Below are positions 26,556 to 35,600 of a DNA stretch of 42,614 bases, piece by piece (position 1 is the stretch's first letter; every line of letters begins with the position of its first letter). The translations under genes and the position numbers were made by a program. The notes under the pieces are model-generated. The model was not told the origin of the DNA and did no database searches. It saw only the letters and a list, made by a program, of their open reading frames with translations. Source of the stretch: Acidobacteriota bacterium (GTDB taxonomy: Bacteria; Acidobacteriota; Vicinamibacteria; Vicinamibacterales; UBA2999); the NCBI GenBank assembly GCA_947465645.1, contig CANIBQ010000040.1:1-42614 (forward strand). The letters run 5' to 3'.

Positions 26556-28313
26556 TCAGAGCACCAGGATCTCGGGCTGACGCAGCTCCACGTCGAGGTG
26601 GAACGGCGTGCGCATGGCCAGGATCTGTTCAACGAGGTCGCCGTCGATCACCCCGGTCTTCGGATCGATGGCGACCCGCATCGCGAAGAGGCGACGGACG
26701 TCTACGGTGCGGCCGGCCCCGTCGATCGCCTGCTCGAGCACGTCAGCGATCGTGCGGTCCGACTCGCCGATCGTCTGCCGCGATCGATCGAGGACCGACT
26801 TGCGCGCTGCGGCGGTGTCCGTCACCTTCCCGCTCATGAAGTCGTTCATCTCCGTGAGCCACGCCCGCATCTCCGCGTCGGATTGCGCAATCTTCGCGAT
26901 CGCGCCGTCGAGATCGTCACCGGCGGCGGCTACGATGCGGCTGTGGAGCCGCGCCTCGTCCACATAGAAGGTGTAGATGTCGTCCACCGGACGAAAGTCC
27001 TGGGCGCCGTCCACCGCGAGCTTCGGTCCGTCGCCTTTGGCCCAGAGGTCCGTTCCTGTCGCGGCGGTGTGCTTCAGATGCTCGCGCCACATCCGGCGCA
27101 GATCGGAGCTGAACTGTCCGAAGAACTCGCCGCCGAAGCCCACGAGTGCCGCGTGCGTCTCGAACGACTTGGCCTGCCCGATCCCCGCCTTTCCTCCCCG
27201 CAACACGACGAAGTCGGGGCCGGACTTGCCGTCGATGAGCACTTGCAGGATCACGTCCTCACCCTTCTCCTGCAGGTGCACGGCGATCTCGAGCTCGAAG
27301 ACGAACCCCTTCTCGTAGCCGGACCGTCGAATCGCGCCGTCGATAGCCCCCTCCACGCCGCGCAGGCCCCAGAGCGATCGCACGCCAGGCGTGCCGAGAA
27401 TTTCCACCGACACCTCGACCGCGTCGTGCGCTTCGATGAGGCGATGCACGAGCTCGTCGGGATGGAGCTTGCCGTCCTGGCCGAGAATGCGTTTGACGTG
27501 GTTCTCCGAAAATTCGTCGAGGCGCGAGCCCATCGACGAGAGCGGCACCCAGTCGCCGCCGGGCGAGGCGTGGCGGAGCAGATAGTTCTGCGCGAACTCC
27601 AGGTGCTTATCGACATCGGCGTCGGTGGCTGTGCCGTGCTCCTTGATCAGCGCCTCCTTGATCTTGGCGGCGAGCGCCTTCCGATCGCGGACGAGCGTGA
27701 CGATCTCTGCGCGGAACTTCGGTCCCGGCGCGGCGGGAATGCGCGCGTGGTTGACGCTGCGCCACCGCTTCATCGCGCGGACCTGCCGATCGTTGTAGTT
27801 CACGCGCGTGCCGGGGTTGGGGCCGAGCAGCGCATCGAGAATCACGCGCGCGCGTCCCTTCGAGACGTTCTCGACGAAGGCCTCGCGCGACAGGTACTTG
27901 TCAAGGTCGGGCTTCGGCGCCGGAAGGGTATCCCAGACGGCCCGTCGCCGTCCGACCCACGCGCGATACGACTCCTGCAGCTCGGGGATGATGAAGCCGG
28001 CACGGCCCGGCGGCGCGATCCGGCTGAGTGGGATCCAGTTGAAGGATCCCGCTCTGCCGCCCGACTTCATGGTGTTGACCACGGCATGCTGGAACGGATC
28101 GGCAAGCCCGCTCTTCAGCGACTGCAACAGCGTGTCCCGCTCTCCGGGATTCCCCGACGACTTTGCCGCGTCCTCGACGAACCGCGCCACCTTGGCTTCG
28201 GGGACCGTCTCGCCGGTGACGGTGCCCAGAAACTCCGTGAGCTCGAGCGACGGTTTCGCCGGGTCGGTCGGCACGCGGCGGACGATGCCGACTGCCAGCT
28301 CAGTCAGTGGCAT
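26556..28313 (-). CDS. Uncharacterised protein with a possible PD-(D/E)XK-like nuclease core
   Basis: The 585-residue protein is not a family I can name. Two similar 'W(I/V)PLS' segments (about residues 93 and 255) suggest an internal duplication. Around 332-385 there is a helix with acids (GFVFELEIAVHLQEKGEDV, E340 and E342), then D367 in GPDFVVLRGG and GIGQAKS with Q380-x-K382. This order fits a PD-(D/E)XK nuclease with QxK in place of ExK, but it is weak evidence. The C-terminal 150 residues look helical. There is no signal peptide. The start overlaps the preceding gene by 14 bases and the stop is two bases before the DUF6603-like gene. Confidence 0.75.
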   Translation of the reverse strand: MPLTELAVGIVRRVPTDPAKPSLELTEFLGTVTGETVPEAKVARFVEDAAKSSGNPGERDTLLQSLKSGLADPFQHAVVNTMKSGGRAGSFNWIPLSRIAPPGRAGFIIPELQESYRAWVGRRRAVWDTLPAPKPDLDKYLSREAFVENVSKGRARVILDALLGPNPGTRVNYNDRQVRAMKRWRSVNHARIPAAPGPKFRAEIVTLVRDRKALAAKIKEALIKEHGTATDADVDKHLEFAQNYLLRHASPGGDWVPLSSMGSRLDEFSENHVKRILGQDGKLHPDELVHRLIEAHDAVEVSVEILGTPGVRSLWGLRGVEGAIDGAIRRSGYEKGFVFELEIAVHLQEKGEDVILQVLIDGKSGPDFVVLRGGKAGIGQAKSFETHAALVGFGGEFFGQFSSDLRRMWREHLKHTAATGTDLWAKGDGPKLAVDGAQDFRPVDDIYTFYVDEARLHSRIVAAAGDDLDGAIAKIAQSDAEMRAWLTEMNDFMSGKVTDTAAARKSVLDRSRQTIGESDRTIADVLEQAIDGAGRTVDVRRLFAMRVAIDPKTGVIDGDLVEQILAMRTPFHLDVELRQPEILVL

Positions 28314-30978
28314 CGATCACCGCCAGCCAGTCCATGCGCGTTCCCGTCTCGCTCGCGATCGCTGCCGCCTTGAGCCCCTTCAAGGTCGCACCCGAGACGA
28401 ACGGGATCATGATGCCGCCCGCCAGCAGCGCCCGATCGAAATTGGTGATGGGCCGGCCCCACTTGTCGGTGCCGGTGTAGAACGACAGCAGCAGCTCCGC
28501 CGCGTCGGTGGCGTCGCCGACCACCGGAATCAGGCCGATCGCGATATCGACAATGGTCGTCGCTACGTCGCCGGCGAAGCGCGCCGTGAGATCGTCGAGC
28601 GGCTGCGAATTCCACGTGAGGTCCGCGCGGGCGGACACCTGACGGAATTCGCCGGTGCCGTCGCTCTCCATCCACGTGGGACGAACGGGCCCCTGGTTGT
28701 CCCCGGGCATGAACAGCAGCGGAGCGCCCTGGGGCGGAATGTTCGCAAGGTCGGAGCCGATGTAGTAGTAGTCCTTGAAGGCGCTCTCGGAGAGCACGTT
28801 GGCCTCGACGTGGACCTTGACGCCCGGAGTGGAGTACACGACGAGCCGGTACTGGAGTACGTCGACGTTTGCGTACTTGGGCTGCGCCCGAGTCCCGCGG
28901 GTCTCTGCAGCCTCCCAGTCGACCACTCGGGTCGCCTGGCGGACCGTTGGCGTGACCTCGTACGCAAACCGATGCTCGCCGCTGGTCTCGTCGACCAGGA
29001 TCTTCACCGTCTGAGCGCCGCCCCAGCCGGGCCAGCGGCCCGCGTCGTTGCCCTGGTAGGAGAGCTCTACTCCCTGCACGGTCTCTTCCCGCACGTGCTT
29101 GATCGCAACGACCGGCTGCGCCGCGTTCGCGCGTGCGGCCACAGCGACGGACCCGAGCCCGTCGATCGCCTCAATCGCGGCATCGTCTGCGATGTCATCG
29201 AGCGTAAGAGCCCTTGGCGCGGTCAACACTTCCGGCGAGATCCGCTCGCCGTGCAGCGGCACGAGCTCGACGTCCTGCACGCGGTAGATCTCGACGGGGA
29301 CAGAGCCCTCGGGCCACTCCTTCTTCGTGATCTGCACGCCAGGAGCGGCCGCGATGAGAAGACGGGGTTTGTCCCAGTTCGGGTCGAGTCCGCGGCGTGC
29401 CTCGGCCATCGAGCGATCCGATGGAAGCGGCATGCGCGGCACGTACTCCCAGCACACGCCCCGCACGAGGTCGTATCCGAGCGTGGCGTTCAGCAGCCGC
29501 AGCTCGATGCCGTAGTGTGTGTAGCCGGGCAGCGTCAGACGGATCATCCCACCCTCTGCGTACGCGAGCACGTCGTACTCGACGTCCTCGTCCTCGCTGG
29601 CGGACGTCGACACGCCGTTGGCAAAGACGCCGTTGGCGAACAGCTCGAAGATGGTCAGGAGCAGCGGCGAATGGAAGTCGGTGCCGGCAGCCTCCCGTTC
29701 GGCGTCCTCCGCCGACAGGCCGCACGCACGATAGACGGCTTCCAGGCGCTTGCGGAACCGGCGCGCGCGCAGCTTCGGAGCCGGGAACGAGGTGCCGCGC
29801 ACGACGTGCCGGAGCATCTCGAGCGTCGTCGCCAGATCGCCGCCACCGTCCCGCTCCAGCTCGGGTTCCTCGATCGGCGTACCGTCCTTGCTTTGGCGGA
29901 CGATGACCTCGCCGCGGCAGTTGTAGATCAGCCGCTGTATCAGCACCGAGGGCCACGCGAGCGGCGGCGCTGGCGCTGGAAGCGCCGCAAGTGCGTCACT
30001 CTCCTGATAGTCGATGTACGAGAGGCCGAGCGCATAGACGCCCGGCGTCGACAAATCCACCGTCGCGGGCTGCCACAGCGATTCGTGCACGCGCGCGATT
30101 GTGTCGCGGAGGTAGTCCGCGATCCGCGACGCCGACTTCTGCGGGAACGGCGGCGCCGGCGCGTCGAGGAGCAATGGCCCGTCAGCCCACGTGGCCGGAT
30201 CGAGGATCCACAGCCCGCCTGGCGCCAGCTCGAGCCCGCCGTCGCGCGGTTCCGACCACCAGGCCGCCGCCGCGTCGCCGACGAGCCGAGACAGGAACAT
30301 TGTCACGGGCACGACGATCAGGCGGAAGAGCGCGACGAACAGCTCGTTCTTGAGAACCTCGCCATCGGCAAACACTCTCGACGTGTCGAGAAACGTCCCG
30401 AAGGTGACCTGGCCGGTCGAGGCCTGACTCAGCCTCGAGATGTTCTCCTCGAAGATCTGGCCGACGGTCGTCTTGCTGCCAACTCCCGTCTTCGTGATCC
30501 CGCGCCGGGTCAGGAATGCCGTCATCGGCTCGGTCACGTGGTCGCCGAGTTGCGCGAGGTAGGCATCGATGGCCGCGGTTTCGATCGGGATCGCCTTCGA
30601 GACGCCGTCGACCTCGAGCGGCTCGAGGTACACGCGCAACATCGCGTTGAGACCGGACGGCCCGTCGAGGCTGTACGCACTGGAGGGGCGGGGATTGATC
30701 TCGACGCTGAAGGGGTTCTGCGCAAATCCGATTCGGATCGTATTTCTGCTGAAGTTCTGATTCGACCCGAGTTTCGGGTAATCCGGGACCACGAGCTCGA
30801 TCGCGGGGATCTCGTAACCGGCCATGGCGAACGCGACGACCATGTCTTTGCTCATGGTCACCAGGTCGTCGAGATCGTCCTGGGTGATCCGCAGCTCGCC
30901 AGTCTCCGGGTAGGGAGGCGGCGACTCCATGTACGCGCTGCCCAACGAGGGAGTCCAATAGCGGAACAGACGCGGCAT
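28300..30978 (-). CDS. Large uncharacterised protein ending in a pre-toxin-like hydrophobic segment
   Basis: The 892-residue protein begins MPRLFRYWTPSLGSAYMESPPPYPETGELRI and has long mixed alpha/beta stretches without a recognised enzyme motif. Its C-terminus (about residues 805-870) reads TIVDIAIGLIPVVGDATDAAELL, then FYTGTDKWGRPITNFDRALLAGGIMIPFVSG. This hydrophobic Gly/Pro pattern with a TG and a basic turn is like the pre-toxin regions that precede toxin domains in polymorphic toxins. The gene then stops soon after instead of continuing into a toxin. The next gene overlaps it by 14 bases. The ATG at 30978 overlaps the previous stop by one base (TGATG). Confidence 0.82.
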   Translation of the reverse strand: MPRLFRYWTPSLGSAYMESPPPYPETGELRITQDDLDDLVTMSKDMVVAFAMAGYEIPAIELVVPDYPKLGSNQNFSRNTIRIGFAQNPFSVEINPRPSSAYSLDGPSGLNAMLRVYLEPLEVDGVSKAIPIETAAIDAYLAQLGDHVTEPMTAFLTRRGITKTGVGSKTTVGQIFEENISRLSQASTGQVTFGTFLDTSRVFADGEVLKNELFVALFRLIVVPVTMFLSRLVGDAAAAWWSEPRDGGLELAPGGLWILDPATWADGPLLLDAPAPPFPQKSASRIADYLRDTIARVHESLWQPATVDLSTPGVYALGLSYIDYQESDALAALPAPAPPLAWPSVLIQRLIYNCRGEVIVRQSKDGTPIEEPELERDGGGDLATTLEMLRHVVRGTSFPAPKLRARRFRKRLEAVYRACGLSAEDAEREAAGTDFHSPLLLTIFELFANGVFANGVSTSASEDEDVEYDVLAYAEGGMIRLTLPGYTHYGIELRLLNATLGYDLVRGVCWEYVPRMPLPSDRSMAEARRGLDPNWDKPRLLIAAAPGVQITKKEWPEGSVPVEIYRVQDVELVPLHGERISPEVLTAPRALTLDDIADDAAIEAIDGLGSVAVAARANAAQPVVAIKHVREETVQGVELSYQGNDAGRWPGWGGAQTVKILVDETSGEHRFAYEVTPTVRQATRVVDWEAAETRGTRAQPKYANVDVLQYRLVVYSTPGVKVHVEANVLSESAFKDYYYIGSDLANIPPQGAPLLFMPGDNQGPVRPTWMESDGTGEFRQVSARADLTWNSQPLDDLTARFAGDVATTIVDIAIGLIPVVGDATDAAELLLSFYTGTDKWGRPITNFDRALLAGGIMIPFVSGATLKGLKAAAIASETGTRMDWLAVIDATD

Positions 30979-32675
30979 CACCGGCCGCCCCCGTCCACGG
31001 GACGGCCGTTGGCGGCGAGCGCGACGTCGGTGTCGCGGCCGCTGGTGCGCATGACGCCCGCGGGTCGCTTGCGGCGGCCGACCCACACCACGAGCCGCCC
31101 GTCCGCGCCGCGCGCCGCCTGGAACGCGCGGGTCAGCTCGACCCCGCCGCGCGGCACGGTCTCGTCGTGGATGCGTAGCGGAGCGGCCGGCGCCATCATG
31201 CGGCCCTGCGGACCGGCGAGCGCCGTCGCCAGCGTGCCAAGCTCGTCCCAGCTCCGCATCCGCCCCCGGCGCAGGTACCCGGTGACGCGTTGGCGCTCCA
31301 CCTCCGGCAGCAGGGGCAGCCAGAACGGCGGCGTCTGCTGCTCGAGCACGTAGCGCCACGCGCCGTCGGCCACGCCCGCGCCAGCCGTCTCGCGCAGCGC
31401 CAGCCACTGCTGGCGGCGATCGCGGACGGAGCCGTCGGGCTGCTCGACCTGCTCCTCGATCGCCCACGCGAGATTCGCCGCCTCGTCGCGCATGAGCTCC
31501 GTGCGCTCGATCGGAGGTCCCTGGTGCAGTCCGTCGGCGACGCGCGGCACGTACAGCCACGGTGAGAGATTCGACTCGACCGAGCGATCGCCGGTGAGCT
31601 CGAAGAAGCGCCACGCCCGGTTGGCGCCATCCTGTACGGCCGAGGATGTCACGACGCGGCTCTCTCCGAAGCAGTCGAAGACCTTCACCTCCACCACGCG
31701 CCCCAGCGATCCGGTGGGCATCGGCACGGGCACGACGTACCAATCGTCGGAGTACACCGTGGCGAACTCGGTGAGCACGAGCTGCGGCAGGTCGGTCGCC
31801 TCGGCCTCGAGCTCGCCGAAGAAGACGACACCGTTCTCGAAGTCCCAGAAACGGCGGGCGGGCATCCCGGCGTACCGCACGCGTGCCGGCACGATCCACG
31901 CGTCTTCGATCTGCGCGGGCCTGGCGGCAAACGCCCGTCCGTTCGCCGACGAGAGGTTCACCTCGTGCCAGTCGAAGCGGCCGCCCGCATAGCCGTCGGC
32001 ACGCAGCTCGGCGCCAATCGTCGAGGCGTGCAGCGAACACGCATATTCGAGGCGCGTTTCGTCCCAGTAACCACCCGTTCGCTGCGGTTCGACGAAGCGG
32101 CGGTCGTAATCGGCGGTCCAGGCCTTGAACGCCGCGGCAATCAGGACGCGCTCCGCGGCGGTCGCGCCCGCGGCGACGGCGAGCTTCTCGACGTGCGCGG
32201 GCGGCAGGCGTCGAAACGCCGCCGCGTCGAAGACCCGCGCGGCGCACAGGCGGAGCAGGCGCGACGCCGTGGCGTCGGCGGCGAGCGGACACACCTTGCG
32301 CACCGAGGCGGCGAGCGGCGCGCGAACGCGATCGGGCACGCGGCGCAGAAACGCGAGCGCCGCCTCGGCGCTGCGCCTAGGCGCCGAGGGGCCCGTCGCG
32401 ATCGCCTCGGCTTCGATGGCCGCCTCGAGCGGAGCCGACTGGTCGGTCAGCGGCCGCACCGTGCCGTCGGCGCCGGCGATGCGATCGACCGGCACCGAGC
32501 CGTGCCGCACCTGGACGCGGACGGGACTCGCCGCGTCCTCGCCCTTGAACGCGCCGAACTGCCACTGACGCCCCAGCATCCACAGCGGATCGGCAATTCG
32601 TGCCTCGAGCCCTTCGCGCAGGTCGGAGGTGCGAGCCAGGCCCGAGAGCTGCGCCCACGCGGTGGTGGCGCTCAT
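30978..32675 (-). CDS. Uncharacterised conserved protein of the 16-kb operon, DPLW..RQWQFG type
   Basis: The 565-residue protein carries DPLWMLGRQWQFGAFKGED at 29-47. I recall this motif from unannotated bacterial proteins, with no function attached. Other notable blocks are WTADYDRRFVEPQRTGGYWDE, RFWDFENGVVFFGELEAEATDLPQLVLTEFA, DDWYVVPVPMPTGSLGRVVEVKVFDCFGE and ELTRAFQAARGADGRLVVWVGRRKRP near the C-terminus. It is rich in Trp and Arg and has no signal peptide or membrane segment. It starts with a 4-base overlap (ATGA) with the 1454-residue gene and stops with a one-base overlap to the next. It is probably part of the same complex as its neighbours. Confidence 0.8.
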   Translation of the reverse strand: MSATTAWAQLSGLARTSDLREGLEARIADPLWMLGRQWQFGAFKGEDAASPVRVQVRHGSVPVDRIAGADGTVRPLTDQSAPLEAAIEAEAIATGPSAPRRSAEAALAFLRRVPDRVRAPLAASVRKVCPLAADATASRLLRLCAARVFDAAAFRRLPPAHVEKLAVAAGATAAERVLIAAAFKAWTADYDRRFVEPQRTGGYWDETRLEYACSLHASTIGAELRADGYAGGRFDWHEVNLSSANGRAFAARPAQIEDAWIVPARVRYAGMPARRFWDFENGVVFFGELEAEATDLPQLVLTEFATVYSDDWYVVPVPMPTGSLGRVVEVKVFDCFGESRVVTSSAVQDGANRAWRFFELTGDRSVESNLSPWLYVPRVADGLHQGPPIERTELMRDEAANLAWAIEEQVEQPDGSVRDRRQQWLALRETAGAGVADGAWRYVLEQQTPPFWLPLLPEVERQRVTGYLRRGRMRSWDELGTLATALAGPQGRMMAPAAPLRIHDETVPRGGVELTRAFQAARGADGRLVVWVGRRKRPAGVMRTSGRDTDVALAANGRPVDGGGR

Positions 32676-35600
32676 CGCGTCCCCGCCTTGACCTGACCGA
32701 GGCTGGCGTCGGCGAACACGGCGGGCAGATGCTGATCGAACTCGCTGAGCACGGCGCCATCCACGCCGCGCGATTTCGCCCAGTCGATGGTGTCGCGCAC
32801 GGTCTCGAGCAGCAGATCAGCATTCCACGTGCGGCCGGGCGGACACGTCGCGAGGAGCATCGCCTGCGGCGCCTCCGCGTTCGGCGACTCGATCTCGAGC
32901 GCCAGCCCGGTGTCGCGCCGCCGCGCCGGGATACGGTCAACGACCTCGTCGACGACCAGCCCCGAGAGGCTGCGGCGGGTCGCATCGAGCCGCCAGTCGG
33001 CGTGTGGCGCGAGCAGCAGGAGCGAGGTCCGCTGGCGATCGTCGCGCGGGACCCCCGCGGCGCACCACGGTTCCCCGGCATGATCCGGCCACTGCGCGAG
33101 ATGAGTCGCCGGAGCGGGCACGCCGGTCATCTGGTCGACCATCAACGCCTCCGCCAGTCGGCCGAGCGGCGGGCGGGCGCGGCCGATCGCGTCGAGCCAG
33201 TCGCGGGGCGACAGCGGCGACGCGGCCTGGCGCTCCTTCGAGCGGACGAACATCCCGATGAGCGGGGCCGCCGGTGTCACCGCGGCGCAGCCTGGGACGG
33301 CAGGACCGAACAACGTGGTGAGAACACGACGCGCGGCGCGAAGCCGCTCGTCCCCCGCGCGATCGGGTGCGGCCGCCTCAAGCGCCGCGGACGCCGTGGC
33401 GAGGCGCCCGCGCCCGCCGCGCACCGTGGTCCACGCCAGCCGCTGGCGGGCCGACCCGTCCAGGCCGTGCGCCAGCACGTCCACGTGCCCGAAGCGCGCC
33501 AACGCGCGCAGCACCCCGGACAGTCCCGCCGGTTCTGGATCGTGCAGCGGCGACGCGTCGGCCTCGGTGGCGGGCGGCAGCAGCGCCTCAACACTCTCAA
33601 TCGCCTGTCGATAGCTCGCCAGCGCCGCACGCGCCCGTTCGACAACGGCATCCGGCGAGGCGACGGCCCCCTCGGGCAGGTCGCGCGTCTCGATCGGCCG
33701 CGCGCGAAGCAGCACGTCGCGCCACGCGGCAAGCCGATCCGCCGCGGTATCGTCGTCGTCGGCTCCCAGCATCGTGGCCATCGCGGCCGATGAAGGCCCC
33801 AGCGTCTGCAGCGCCCACGCGGTGATCCATCTGTGCAGCGGCGACCCGATGTCCCCCGGTCCGCCGGTCATGGCCAACACGTCGAGCGCCCCGAGCGCAA
33901 AACCCGGCGTGACGATGACATCGGCGAGCGAGGCTGGGATTTCGCGCGGCGCCTGGTCTGGCGCGGCCACGACAATCCGTACGCGCAGCGTCTTGGGATC
34001 ACCAATCAGCGTCTGGGCGATCGACTCGGCGTCGGGATCGGCCAGCGCCCTCGGCGATCGGGTTGGCGGCCAGGCGGTGGCGCCGCCGGGATTGGCGGCC
34101 ATCGCCACCGTCGTGCGGACCAACGCGCCCGCCTCCGGCGTCTTCACGATGTCGAGCTCCGGCACCGCGCCGCTCCCGTCGGCGATGGCCGACAGCGAGG
34201 CGCCCGCCCGGACAGGGTTGCCCTGCACCAACGCGTGCGTCGCGTCGGCCAGCACCGCGTCGGCCATTGCGTCCACCGACCCGTCCAGCGCGCGCAGCGC
34301 ATCGCGGATCTCCGTGATGCCCGTCGCGGGCGTCCCATCGGCGAACTTCATCGCCGCGGCGAGCGCCGCCGAACCGGCGCCGTGGTTCCACACGGCCGCC
34401 AGGTCGAGTCCATCCACCACAGGCGCCACGGGATCGGGCGTCCCGCCGGTGAGCGTGATCACCGCGCGCCTGACTGGATCGATCCACACGGAGAGACCGG
34501 CCGACGAGAGCGCACGCTCGAAGCGGGCGCCGAGCACGTCGCCGAGATCCGCGCCCTGCCGCACGGCGTCGAGACACCATGCGGCGTCGCGCATGCGCGC
34601 TGAGCTGAGATCGACGGCGAGCGGGTCGTTGGCCCCGCCCTCGCCGCGCGCATGCCAGCCGGATCGCAGTACCGCGGCGGTCGTGGCGTGCGCCAGCGAC
34701 GGGGTGTGCACGAAACCCTCGCGGCGGACGCTGGCGGCGCTCCACGACGGCCGCACGCGTTCGACGAATCCAAATGCCGCCGCTTGCACACCCGTCGCAC
34801 GATCGATGCGCACCTCCTGGAGGCGGCGGGCGGCCAGCGCGGATGCCCACGCATCCAGCCGCCACGCCGCGAGGCCGAGCGACTGCCGCAGCAGCAGCGC
34901 CACCTCGTCGGCGCCGAGCGCGGACAGGCTCTCGAGCGCCGAGGCCAGCTCGCGAAGCTGCGGTCCTGCCGCCAGGAGCGATGCCTCGCGGGCCAGGCGA
35001 TACAGCAGCGGCTGCCGGCTGTTGACGGCGAAGGGCGGCGCGCCGGCGGAGGGACCCGGGCCAAGCCGCTGCCGCGCGTCGCGCGCCAGCCAGGCGAGAT
35101 ACGTGGACGGCGTCACCGCGGCATCGCCGTCGAGCGTGACGAGGGTGGCGCTGTCGACGGACGCGGCGTCGGCTGCGAAGACGGTGTAGGCGAGCGGCGG
35201 ATCGTTGTGGCCCGCGCCCATGGGGCCCTTCATGAGCGCGGCCGGTGCGCCTGCCGTTGCGAACGGCGCGATGCGCGCCGCGTGCTCGTCCAGATGCTCC
35301 ATCGCGTCTTCGCAGAGCCCGATCAGCAGGTCGAGGCTCGCGAAGAACGCCGTGGTATCGGCGGCGGACAGCATCTTCTGGGTGCTGGGACTCCGCACCG
35401 TCGTCTCGCTGCCATGACCGCTGCGGAACCGCATCAGCACCGCGCGCACGTGCTCGAAGTCAGAGCGCTGGTGGCGCAGCGACGGCGTGTGCTCCTGCCG
35501 CCCGAGCGAACCGCCCGCGATGTACCCGAGGACGTCGTTGACCCGGCGCGCATTCGGGTTGAGCGCCGGATCGAACACGCCGGCGCGGTAGACGTCGAAG

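Noticed and set aside
28300..28320. A sequencing frameshift that splits one pre-toxin/toxin fusion into two genes
   Set aside because: The second gene has its own ATG, and its frame meets a stop two codons upstream of it. The 14-base overlap is also like the other coupled junctions.
27808..31353. Very long plus-strand open frame (about 1180 codons) opposite the 892- and 565-residue genes
   Set aside because: Arg/Pro/His-rich low-complexity translation and no start signals; it is antisense to genes with clear coupling.
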